A stretch of DNA of 64,000 bases. Source: Rhizophagus clarus. Lineage: Eukaryota; Glomeromycota; Glomeromycetes; Glomerales; Glomeraceae. Below are positions 12,233 to 23,545 of the stretch, in pieces (position 1 is the first letter of the stretch; each line of letters opens with the position of its first letter). The notes beneath the pieces are model-generated. The model was not told where the DNA came from. It searched no databases and saw only the letters and a program-made list of their open reading frames with translations. Both the position numbers and the translations under genes were made by a program. Where the stretch lies: positions 310,001 through 374,000 of the forward strand of contig BLAL01000043.1 in the NCBI GenBank assembly GCA_015698045.1. The letters are read 5' to 3'.

Positions 12233-13169
12233 ATTTTTATACAAATTTTTCAGTTAATAAAATCCTATATAGCATTAAGGTTGCCTGCTTAAACTAATTT
12301 TAAATTTGGCTAAACATCTAAATTCTAGTTTTACTGATTTTTTAATAATACACAGGTCAAAGGCTGCCAAATCGGAAATTATTTAGGCTATCCTATAGGG
12401 GCCTAGATGATTCCCAATTTTTTTTAATTTATTTTATCAGGGTACCCAATTGGTAACTTTAAAATGGCGTAAATTGGGTATATATAGGTTATCAATAGGA
12501 TATCAATAGAGTACCTATTCATTTGCAACTGGATATCAATAGGATTGGCCTATTGCTATCCAGTTTTTTTTTATTTACTTGTTTGGATTAACCTATTGAT
12601 ATCTATTTTTCTTATCTGATAGCTTACCGATTGATGTTATTTTTACTAATTGTAACAATTTATATGCATAATTTACTAAATTGTAATCAATTGGTTATGT
12701 CTGATTGCAAAAAATTTAATATTTAGAATCAAATACATGCATTCAATTGATTCCTAATTGCTACCTAATTGTCAATTTTATTACTACTGATTTATATTGC
12801 TAATTTTATTTCAATTAATTACAAATGCCAAATTAATGAATTATTACAAAATTACATTACATTATTATTCACTATTCTAAATATTCTACTATAATACCTA
12901 GCTAATTTGCTTAATCAATAGAATATTAATAATGCTTAAATTTTTTCTTGTCAAGATGTCTCATCGGTTCTGACTTTTAAGGATTCTATTATAAAAAAAT
13001 AAAACACTGTTAGGAATGTTTACTAATGTTCCAATTTGAAAAAGTTTTCATTTGAGTGTTGATTCTGAAACATCCAGAGAGGTTTACAATCCCAATAGTC
13101 CAAATAATTAAGTTGTCATTTGAATTCTAAAGAAAGAAAGAAAGGAAGATTAGTATTAAAAATTAAAAG

Positions 13170-14700
13170 AAAAACAATTAAAAAAAGTTTATCAGTTCGA
13201 AATTGCAACCTGAAAGCTACAAAAAAAAAGTAGAAGGCTATTAGTATACGCCTATATTCCTTCTATTTTAAAAAAGTTTTTTTTTTTAAGCTCACTGGTT
13301 CGAAATAGTGTCTAAAGAATCTGGAAGCTACAAAAAAAAAATAGAGTAGAAAGTTAGTATAATGCTATATGCCTTCTACTTTAAAAAAAAAATGAAAAAT
13401 TATTTTTTTTTAAGCTTACCAGTTCAAAATGGCATCTAAAGAGTCTAGAAGCTAAAAAAAAATAAAGTAGAAGGTTAGTATAATACTATATGCCTTTTAC
13501 TTAAAAAAAAATGAAAAATTATTTTTTTTTTAAGCTTATCAGTCTGAAATGATATCCAAAGGAGTCTGGAAGCTACAAAAAAAAAAATAAAGTAGAAGAT
13601 TAGTATAATGCTATACGTCTTCTACTTAAAAAAAAAATGAAAAATAATTTTTTTATTTAATTCACCAGTCTGAAATGGCGTCCAAGGAATCTGGAAAGCT
13701 ATAAAAAAATAAAAAAAATAAAAAAGAAGATTAGCATACGCCTTTTACTTCAAAAAAAAAAAAAAAAAAAATATTTTTTTTTAAGCTTACTGGTCAGAAT
13801 TGGCATCCAAAGAGTCCAGAAGCTACAAAACATAAAATAAAATAGAAGGTTAGTATAATGCTTATACACCTTCTTAAAAAAAATAAAATTTTTTTTTTAA
13901 GCTTACCAGTCTGAAATGGTGTCCAAAGGAGTCTGGAAGCTACAAAAAAAAAAAATAAAGTAGAAGGTTAGTATAATGCATATAAGGTTTCTACTTAAAA
14001 AAAAAATGAAAAATATTTTTTTTATTTCAAAATGACGCTCAAGGAATCCAGAAAGCTACAAAAAAATAAAAAAATAAAAAAGAAGGTTATCATATGCCTT
14101 CTACTTCAAAAAAAAAAAAATATTTTTTTTTAAGCTTACCAGTCTGAATTGGCGTTCAAAGAGTCCAGAAGCTACAAAAATAAACAAAGTAGAAGGTTAG
14201 TATAACGTCTATACGCCTTCTACTTAAAAAAAAAAGTTTTTTTTTACTTTTTAAGTTTACCAGTCCAGAATGGCATCCAGAAGGTCTGGAAAGCTATAGA
14301 AAAAAAATAAAGTAGAAGATTAGTATATGTCTATACGCCTTCTACTTAGAAAAAAAATAAAGTTTTTTTTTATTTAAGCTTACCAGTCTGAAATGACGTC
14401 CAGAAGGTTCATCAGAAACTATAAAAAAAAAGTAGAAGGCCATTAGTATATGCCTATATATCTTCTACTTAAAAAAAAATTTTTTTTTTTTATTTAACTC
14501 ACTGGTCTGAAATGGCACTTTTAACTTTAAAAAAAGAGTTTTTTTTTATTTAACTTATTACCAGTCTGGAATGGCGTCCAGGAGGTCCAAAACTTATAGA
14601 AAAAAATAAAGTAGAAGGTTAGTATAACACATACACGCCTTCTACTTAAAAAAATATATATATAATTTTTTTACTTTTTTAAGCTTACCGGTTTCAAGGA
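13170..14700 (-). repeat. Micro-exon array B: ~13 units of ~120 bp
   Basis: On the minus strand each good unit reads: T-rich tract ending in GTAG or ATAG, an exon of mostly 32-33 nt (consensus CTTCTGGACTCTTTGGACG then CCATTTCAGACTG), and the donor GTAAGCTT. The intron carries TACTAACCTTCTACTTT, a perfect TACTAAC branch site about 30 nt before the acceptor. Exons are visible at about 13288, 13418, 13660, 13785, 13903, 14132, 14262, 14385 and 14570; units at 13536 and 14025 have a damaged donor. The consensus exon has no stop in any of the three sense frames. Mixed 31-, 32-, 33- and 35-nt lengths mean the phase drifts if every exon is used. Confidence 0.75.
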
Positions 14701-15039
14701 GTAGAAAAAAAAATATTTATATATATCATATTAGTGGATTTTACAGATATATGCAGATATCACGTGATAATATGATTTAGCATATTTCCAATCAGTTTTG
14801 GTATTGATCATATGATTTACCGAATCAATTTACTGATCGTGAAAATTCTTTTATTTAATTAATTTTTTTCTGATTTTAAGAAAAATATTAAAAAAATACA
14901 TATTGGTTTTTTAAACTGGTCAATTTTTTTTATTTAAAAAAAAATTAAATATAATTTTTTTTGGTATTTAAACCGAAATTTTTACTTTTTTTTATTTAAA
15001 AAATTCCTTCGCGATATGCTATGTTAACAGAGATAAGCT

Positions 15040-15870
15040 ATTTAATATTTTTTTGATTTGGGAATGTTGCTAATGTTCCTTTCTATTTTTTTTTTCAGGG
15101 AAGGCTCCAGGACTTAGATAATGGACTGGAACTCTAAAATTGCAAGTAGGTGTATGAATTTGTTTCTTCTTTGTTTTAGAAATGTCATTAAACGCTTCTT
15201 TTATTTTTTTTTTCTTTAGGGTTAGCTTCTGGACTTGAATATTGAACGGGTCTTTGGAATTGTAGAGGTAGGTGTATAAATTTCTCTTTTTATTTTTTTT
15301 TTAATGAAACACTACTAATGTTTCGATTTTCTTCTTTTTTAGATTAATGGCATAACTTTAACAGTTTCAGAAAGTTGCTTTGTAATGTGTTTCTCCAGCC
15401 TATTATTTTTTGCTAGTTAGGTTCAGAATTATCTATTATAAAAAATTTTCGAAATTAACTTTAAGAAACATACTAACATTCTTTTTTTTATTCTTGTAGG
15501 TTAAGTGAAATATTTCGGGAAAGTTTTTCATTGAGGTGGGCTTTAGAATTATCTCTAAAAAACATTTTAGGTTTAAACATTTCTTTTTTTTGATTTTGTA
15601 AGGTTTGAACTTTGCTAAAACAGATATTCAGGCAGGTAAGTATTTCTTTGAGGCAGGTATCTTTAAGAAACATCTAGCTAACATTTTTTTTTTTGATTTT
15701 TGTAGATTTTGGCTTCTCTGAAATGGCATTTTAGCCATAGTAAGTTATTTTCTTAGGAACTTGAAGGTAGTATGGGTAGGTTTTATTTAATTGATTCTAA
15801 AAAATGTATTGATATTTTTTTTCTTTTATTTTAGATGCCAAACTCCTGGATATTAAAGGTATACTATGTA
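15040..15870 (+). repeat. Micro-exon array D: ~7 units on the plus strand
   Basis: Exons are flanked by T-rich acceptors and GTAGGT/GTAAGT/GTGGG donors, for example 15099-15145 (47 nt) and 15220-15267 (48 nt). Those two are homologous to each other (GGCTCCAGGACTTAGATAAT and AGCTTCTGGACTTGAATATT). Branch-like TGCTAATG, ACTACTAATG and CATACTAACATT occur before the acceptors at about 15070, 15310 and 15470. The CTTCTGGACT core also occurs in array B on the other strand. Later units (to about 15860) are more diverged. Confidence 0.65.
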
Positions 15871-16619
15871 ATATAGACAGAGAAGTTTATTAAAAAAAAT
15901 AAATAAAATATTACAATAAATTTTTAATCATATGTAAATTTATTAGTGACTGTTCTTTTAATATTGAAAAATTATTAATATTAAAAAATAAATATTTCAG
16001 TTCATATATAAATCTATGCAAAACTTTGTTATAATAAATATCCATTTTATATAAGTTTTAACAGATTTACGGATATTATCTGTATTATGAATAAAATAGG
16101 ATATCTGGATATCTGTAATACTTCTATAATAACTTATCCATATCTATTCCTTTAGTAGCAGATTGGATAATACGAATAAACAGATATCTGGATGTAACCA
16201 CTAGTCTGATAATCATCAATCGGTATATACCGATTGAATTCAGTTTTACAAGTAGTAATAATTATATATCAAACTAAATGATGACTATTAAATTATTACC
16301 TAATTTATTTAAATTAAAAAATATGATCAATTTGGCTAACCTAAATTTTTATATAGTTACCAATCAGGTATATGCCCTATTGGTTACTAAATTTTGGCTA
16401 ACCTATTAAACTAATAGTTATCAATAGGATATATACCCAATTTATTAGCTTTCGACCTGTAATACTTTACTATTGTTTTGCTATTTAATATAATTTACTA
16501 TAAGTTTTGACATTTGTCAAGTTTTGCTAATTTTTTACTAAGATTTTAATATAGTTTTGTCAAGTTTTACCCTTTTGATATTTAGACAATTTGCTAAACT
16601 ACCTAGTTTCACCCAGTAA

Positions 16620-17340
16620 CCTTATATAGCATATCCCTATTTATCACATTTGCAATTTTTTAATATTGTAATGTGGGTCAAAATCTGTATAAATTGAGCA
16701 ACTTACCTCCACTTTAGATGACCTCCTTATATAGTACTATAGAATTTATAATTTTGCCTGAAATTACAAGTAATTCCAGCATTTTTGTGACGCTATTAGC
16801 TTCATTTTAAGTATAGACTCACTTTATATAACTATTATTTTCTTATATAAAAGCATCTAAAGCAGAGTAGAATCACGTAATCATAGTAAAATATTTGTTA
16901 TTTGGTATCACACTCTTTATTTTCTCATTTTTGTTAAGTATTCTGAGAATCTAAAATTTTTTCAGCTAGTAAAAACTTGTTTATCATGCCCATTATTTGT
17001 CACATTTGTAATTTCTTAATACTGTAATTCTGGTCAAATCCACTCTATTTTAGATATGCTTTATATAAGAAAATAATAGTTACACAAGTGAATATATACT
17101 TAAAATGAAACTAATAATACCATGAAGATTGGTATAGAATTAAAACTATATGGTTTATATATAGAAATAAATTTAATTTTATAAATTTTATTTTAATTCT
17201 GGTCAAAATTATAAATCACGTGATATAATTTCATAATTGACCAATCAGAATTTCAAAAAAGTTTCAGCATTTTGAAATTGACTAATTTTCTTAAATTAGT
17301 TTCACCATTTCAGTTTTAGCAAATGATAAAACTCATTAGT
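16620..17340. repeat. Diverged inverted repeat sharing sequence with the 10.4-kb relic
   Basis: The block AAGTATAGACTCACTTTATA ... TATAAAAGCATCTAAAGCAG (about 16810-16865) is mirrored at about 17040-17110. TCATAGTAAAATATTTGT at about 16878 matches 10445, upstream of the ORF1-like relic. This suggests fold-back copies of that element's 5' region. No gene is present. Confidence 0.45.
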
Positions 17341-19127
17341 TTTGGATGGTATCATTAATTATTTATTGCATCTATCCAAAAATCACAAGCAATATTCTAA
17401 ATCTAAAAATTCAGCTAATTACTTTATTTAAACTGTTATAAAAAATAAATAAAACAAATAAAAGGAAAGAGTATAAAAAAAAAAATATTAGAAAAGTAAA
17501 ATAATAAACCTATTAATCATTTTTAATTCTTAGACTGCTTTTAAATAAAATCTATCAAAACTATTTTTAATTTTACAATTTTTGCTGTATGCAATTATCA
17601 TTTTAACAGTTTCTTTAAAAGAGAAGTATCTAAGCTTAAATTCTTCACTTAGTTATTGTTTTTTTCTCTCAGTTTATGTTTAACTAATAATTAAAATGAA
17701 TTCTTCTATAAAATCTTTATATTAATATAATTAGAACTAATAACTAGTAATCTAATAGAGAAATTATAAGATTTTTAAATATAGCAGCTAAGGCCTTTAT
17801 TTTATTACTAGATTTACCTTTTTCTTTAGTATCAATTTTTTAATTATTACTTTTATAAGTCTTGATAAAAAATAAAATAATATAGCAGCACTAACATAGT
17901 TTATCTTTATTTCAAAATAAATTCTTATTAATAATAAATTATAAGTTCTTTTATATTTCAAAGTAAGTGATCATCTTATATTTATTATCTGAATTCTTGA
18001 CTTACTTAAAGTCTTAATACATAAAAAGTTAATAAATTTATAAGGTTATTCTTGACTGATAACATAATAACAGTTATGAAATCTGATGGATTTATGATAG
18101 CAGCCTAAAATTATTCTCATTTTTTGTGCTTTTAAAGACTTTAGAATACAGAAAACCATTTAACTATTATTTTGCTAAACAGAACAATTTAAAAGTAGTC
18201 ATTCTTCCAAGTTGGAAACTGATGCATTATTTTCAACTTGCATTTGATAATCTTATATTTCTTCTACTTCTTAATTATTTGAAATAATATTTCTCTATAT
18301 CTTTAGATAATATTATTCTATTTGACAAAAATATCATAAATCAATATATTATGAATGTATTAACATAAATTTGAATTAGGGTAATATCTTATAATAATAT
18401 AAATTATATCATCATCTTTAGCTGCCAGCTTAGTCTTCTTATTATTTTTATCTTTAAGTTTAAAAAATTTAACTATTAACTTTAAAAAGAAATTGAAAAA
18501 GAAAAGGAGACAACCTTTATTTGAGTATCTACTAGATTAGATATCTTAAATGTGATAAATATCAATAGATCTGCTTATTCCACAAATATAGTTTTTTATT
18601 TATCTTTTTCTATAACATTTTATTCTTATTCTTATTGATATTTATTAATGAAGTTTCTAATATTAATTGGTACTTATTATTTATGTGAATTTTCAAATCT
18701 ATAAAATGATCCAATAGGTATTCTTCTGAATTTAATAATATATTTAAATAACTTTACATTTTCTATAGCATTTTTTATTTCATAACTTTAATCCTTTTTG
18801 TGACATATTTATAAGCAAAAAAAGTTACTTAGTAGAGAAGATAAAAGAGATTTTTACTATAATCTTTATAAACTGCCTAATTATTTAAATAAATTTATAC
18901 ATGTTACTGATAGAATAAGAACCACTCTATCAGTAAAAACTGTTACCATGATAGTTTCTCATGTCAAACTCTTTATATGCTTAGTTTAGTTTTAATAATT
19001 TTTTTTAATATTTCTTTTTATTTTTTATTTTATTAGGAAACTAATTCCTTTATAAATTAAGGAAATACATTCCTTTATTCTTCTTTTTATAAGAAAACAC
19101 ATTCCCTTTTAATTATATCTTTTTTCA
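17341..19127. other. A+T-rich non-coding stretch
   Basis: I find no supported ORF, splice pattern or clear inverted repeat. Short similar phrases (TTATTTCAAAATAAATTC, TATTTATTAATGAAG) suggest very old repeats, but none can be delimited. Confidence 0.5.
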
Positions 19128-20219
19128 TACAGTGGATAGCATAAATTAAGCATCATTTTCAAAATTAATTTACGATATAAATTATAAATACCAGTATAAT
19201 AAATTTATATTTATTTTAAAGATGAGACTTAAAACAACATTTTAAAAGCATTTTTTTATTTAATTAATAATACAGCTTTATAAAAATCACTTGGTTTATA
19301 AAAAAGTGAATTTTCAACTTTTTAACTAAGACAGATACAATAAAATAAATGCAGAATCTGATTCTTTGAATCATAAATAGGTAAATTCCAAAAATCTTAA
19401 AGATTAAATCATTAGTTATTAAGAAAATAAACTTTAAAAATATGAATTTATAGTAAATTTTTGATTTTTTAATGATCTACATGATTTTTAAAGTTTATTT
19501 TCTTAATAACTAATGATTCAATCTTTAAGATTTTTGGAACTTAACCTATTTATGACTCAAAGAATCAGATTCTGGCATTTATTTTGTTGTATCTATCTTA
19601 GTTAAAAAGTTGAAAATTCACTTTTTTATAAACTAAGTGATTTTTACAAAACTGTATTATTAATTAAATAAAAAAATGCTTTTAAAATATTGTTTTAAGT
19701 CTCATCTTTAAAATAAATATAAATTTATTATACTGGTATTTATAATTTATATCGTAATATCAGAAAATTTTTTCAGGGGATATATAATGATAATTATCAC
19801 TTTATCGATAATTATCGTGTTTATAAATCGATGATTGATACAATGTGATAATTTTCGATAATTATCTCACAATTATATAACGATTTTTATCTTTTCTAAA
19901 ATAATCATACTGATAATTTATGATTTGATAATTATCAAAAATATTCTTAAAGCTAATTATCGATATTGATAATTATCAAAAATAATCATGGGTTAATTAG
20001 TAATAATTTATGATATTAATAATTATCAAAATAATTTCAACGTTAATTGTCAATATTAATACAAACGATCTAGAATTGTGATATTCCAAATTAGTGTCCA
20101 AATGAGTCAAATCAACCTAGGTCAATTTGTGAGTTAAGTTGATTCAAGTCAAGTTTGGGATTCGTGTTGATTCTGAGTTTATATTTGTGAAATGTGATAT
20201 ATAAATTTGTAAAAGAAAA

Positions 20220-20460
20220 AATCTATAATCTTTCTAATAGAATTAAAAAACGTTTCACAACATCTTTATTAACATCAACTAAAAAACGTTGCGAAAAACA
20301 TTTTTTTTATATGTAAATTATTAAATAAAAACGTTTTGCAATGATTTTAATTAATACTGTTAAAAAATGTAGCAAAAACGCTTTTTTTATGTGTAATGAA
20401 ATGTTTTGCAATGTTTTTAATTAATACTTTCAAAAACATTGCAAAAAACGTCCAGCTGAC
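20220..20460. repeat. Short run of GCAAAACGTTT-type hairpin units
   Basis: Three to four units carry AAAAAACGTTGCGAAAAA, ACGTTTTGCAATGATTTTA and similar complementary phrases. The same motif builds the larger satellite at 46745-47690, which links the two loci. Confidence 0.5.
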
Positions 20461-20989
20461 AATATAACCATTCTTTTTAGTCTACATAATCAATATTTTT
20501 AAAATAACCAACTTAATATTGATCTGCAGTTCGATTATTTACTGTTAAAGTTTAAACTTAAACTTTTTTCAGTTATTTTCTTTCCCTCATATTTTCCCCT
20601 CCTCTCTCTTTTCCATTTCCCCTTTCTTTCCTATTTCTCTTTGTTTTTGTCCTTTTACTCTCTCTTCATTTCTTTCCTCTATTTTCCTTTTATTTACCTT
20701 TCACCTCACCTTTTACCTTTCATTTTTTCTTTCCCTTCTTTCTTTCCTACCCCTTCTCACCTTTTCTTTCCTTCTTTCTCTTTCCTTTTTTTTCCTTTCC
20801 CTACTTTATTTTCTTTTCTAATTCTTATCACTTTTCTCGTATTTCTGTATAAACGGCTTTCGAAACATGAATTTTGGATTTCTTTGGATCTCAAACTCTT
20901 TCCTCCTTTTTTAATTTATAATGGTATTTATGATTGGGAAATTTGATGAGTGGCTTCTTTAAATAAATAATTACCCTAATGACACATTT

Positions 20990-23040
20990 ACTAATATTTC
21001 GTCATTTTTTTTTTTGTAGGAGGCAGTCCTTTTTCAGAGTATTTAAAACTGTAGAAAATTATAGATGGCCAGGTCTTTAGATGATTAGAATTCGCGTGTG
21101 GGTTTCCATAGTTTTTTTTTCATAGTAATAAAACGTTTATTGACATTTCAAATTTTATCTTTTTTTAACAGGTTTAGATGCGTGGATTTTAGTTTTTAGT
21201 AAGAGAACTAAGTAATTATTTGATTGGATAATGGAATGTTTTTTATCGTTTCATATTTTTCCTCTATAAAATTGGCCTTTTTTTTGATATGTATTTTTTT
21301 AGACGGTTAGACGCGTGAGATTCAGTAGGTATTTTTTTGTTTTTTTTTATTTCTTCTAGCGAAATATTTTTCTAATATTTTGTTTTTTCTCTCTTATAGC
21401 TTATGACTTCGAATTTTGGCATTGATGTGAAAATACTGAAAAAATATGTCAAAATTTTTTCTTATAATTTATTTTAATGAAATATTTACTGATATTTCGT
21501 TTTCTTTCTTTTTTTTATAGATGGATCTTTTAGATCTCTTTTGGTACGTAGACTTTGGTAAATTCTATTTTTATAAAAAAAACTTTTTTTTATATTAATA
21601 AACAGTTTCTAACATAACAGTTCATTTTTTTCTTCTATAGATGGTTTTGATTTTCAGTATTTGGATGGTAAGGTGTTTCTTAATTATTTATTTTTAATAA
21701 AATAACAAACAGCCACTAATCTTTTTTTTCTTCTTTTTTTTAGACATCTGTTCATCTTTGGACGCGTAGATTTGGTAAGAAATTGATTTTTATTGATTGC
21801 TTTTTTTTCTCCTTATAATAAAGCATTTTCTAACATTTCAATTTCTTCCTTTTTTTAGGTCTCTTGCTTTTCAAATTTGGACGTGTTAAATTCAGGTTTT
21901 TTTTTATTTTTATTTTAACTAAACAAATAAACTTTTGCTAACATTCGTTCTATTTCTTTTTTTTAGATGGATATCTATGTATGTAAATCTTGTTAAGGAT
22001 GGAAAGTGTTTATGAACTGTTTTTTAATGAAACATATATTAACAGTTCAATTTTTATTTTTTTTTTAGATGCGGCTTGTTCTTCAGATCCTGGCAGTGGG
22101 TATTTATTTATTTTTTTATTTATTTCTTTTAACAAAGTGTTTTTAACATCTCAGTTTTTCTTTTTGTAGAGATTTCAAACTTTTGACGATTATATAAGTA
22201 ACAAAAATGGTAAGTCTCGCAACTTTATTTTTTTTTATTTTTTTTTAAATAGAAATGATAACTAACGTTCCTCATGTTTTCTTTATAGGCTTCAACTTCA
22301 TATTTGGGTATTGAATCATAAGTTAATTTTGAACCTTTTTTTTTATTATGAAAAAATTTTTAACATTTCTTTTGTTTGTTTTTCTTGTAAGTTCTTTGCC
22401 ATATCGATTAAGAACACTGAGATTTGGAAATGGTAAGTTTCTTTGTAAAACATTACCATTATTAGTTTTTCTTTTTAATTGATATGTTAATTAATTTTTT
22501 TTTTTTCTCTTTCTGTAGGTTCTGAAAGGTTTCTTTTTTTAGATGAGAAATTTGGTAATAATCCCTTTTTTTAAAATGAAAAAAATTTTTTAACGAAATA
22601 ATCATTAACGTTTTGTTATTTTTTAGGTGATTAATTTTTGGATCTCAAGGTGAATATCGGTATCTTTTTTCAAGGTAGATAATGGGTTTGTCTTTTTTTT
22701 AAAAAATAACTCTTTAATGAAATAACCACTAACGTCTCATTATTTTTCTTATTTTTAGGCAATTTGTTCTTCGAATCTCAAAGTGGATATTGATTTTTAT
22801 ATTTGAAAAACAAATTTTTTTTAATAATGAAACAATCTCTAACACTTTATTATTTTTCTTTCTTTTTTAGGCGATCTATACATCAGATCTCTGTAGGTGT
22901 ATTATTTTAAAGAACAGAATTTCTTTTTTTAACAAACTGATTATTAACGTTTCATTTTACCATTTTATTTTCTTTTCTTTTTGTAGATTCAGACTTTTGT
23001 GAATAAACGATTACAAAATGGTAAGTTTTGCAACCCCACT
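20990..23040 (+). repeat. Micro-exon array C: ~15 units on the plus strand
   Basis: Units of about 100-120 bp show a branch-like TTCTAACAT or CACTAACGT, a T-rich tract ending in TAG, an exon and a GTAAG/GTAAA donor. Clear exons: 21521-21557 (37 nt), 21641-21667 (27), 21744-21774 (31) and 21859-21895 (37). Others follow at about 21967, 22078, 22171, 22290 and 22391 and on to about 23020. Several contain a TTTGGACGCGTAGATTTG-like core, matching the TTTGGACGC of array B exons. Lengths are not uniform and some units lack a donor. Coding capacity is unproven. Confidence 0.65.
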
Positions 23041-23545
23041 GCGAAACTTAATTTTTCTTATCTTTTGTTTAAGAAACATTTGACTTAGATGTTTATTTAA
23101 TTTTTGAAGATTACGATGTTAGGGCGATTAGATAGATTTGTAGTTTTAGTATTAAATTTAGTATAGAATTAATTCAAATGTATTTATTGATGTAATAAAA
23201 CCACATTTAACAATAAAGTATATAATGTTATATAATTATAAAATAATTGTCTTTTAACAATACCGATGATTATTATTATTTATCCATATCGATACTACTC
23301 GACAAGTCTGATTATTATCAATATATATCATGTGACTATTTCCCTTAATTAAATTCTGATAATTTTATTATTATTTATCCATATCGATATACCTCGATGA
23401 GTCCAATTATTATCAATATATATCACATTTTATAATTATTGTGATAAAATTCGATAAGGCGATATATATCGCTATATATCACCTGAAAAAATTTCCTGAT
23501 GAAATTAACTTTGAAAATGGTGCTTAATTTATGCTATCCACTGTA

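Larger units (their letters stand above)
12353..16459. mobile_element. TIR element B/D with two divergent micro-exon arrays
   Basis: The left end CAGGTCAAAGGCT is mirrored by AGCTTTCGACCTG at the right end. TAATAC lies immediately outside both ends (12346-12351 and 16460-16465), a likely target duplication, offset by one base on the left. Subterminal sequence on both sides is dense in short palindromes such as ATCAATAGGATATC and CCTATTGGTTAC. The interior has a minus-strand array at 13170-14700 and a plus-strand array at 15040-15870, diverging from a 300-bp centre. No transposase is recognisable. Class is unknown; CAG...CTG ends recall hAT, but the duplication is shorter than 8 bp. Confidence 0.6.
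19761..23498 (+). mobile_element. TIR element C carrying a plus-strand micro-exon array, nested in a fold-back element
   Basis: The ends CAGAAAATTTTTTCAGG and CCTGAAAAAATTTCCTG are inverted matches of about 17 bp extending into GATATAT. The first 300 bp hold about six GATAATTATC palindromes. The last 250 bp hold two direct copies of a TTATTATTTATCCATATCGA module (23268 and 23366). At 20550-20830 there is a strongly polypyrimidine plus strand, and at 20990-23040 the array. No transposase was found. The exact target duplication is unclear (possibly AT). Confidence 0.6.
19130..23543. mobile_element. Tc1/mariner-like fold-back element split by nested element C
   Basis: The left terminus CAGTGGATAGCATAAATTAA is mirrored by TTAATTTATGCTATCCACTG at 23524-23543. 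TA flanks both ends (19128-19129 and 23544-23545). Between 19130 and 19755 lies a near-perfect long hairpin: AAAGATGAGACTTAAAACA on the left recurs inverted at about 19695. The outer ~25 bp of the right arm was separated from the hairpin by the 3.7-kb insertion at 19761-23498; joining the sides rebuilds the expected arm. It is non-autonomous. Confidence 0.8.

Noticed and set aside
13170..14700. CRISPR-like regular array
   Set aside because: The period is about 120 bp, units diverge along their whole length, there are no unique spacers, and the genome is eukaryotic.
20641..20946. 101-codon open frame (MFLSFYSLFISFLY...)
   Set aside because: It lies in the polypyrimidine tract of element C; a composition artefact.
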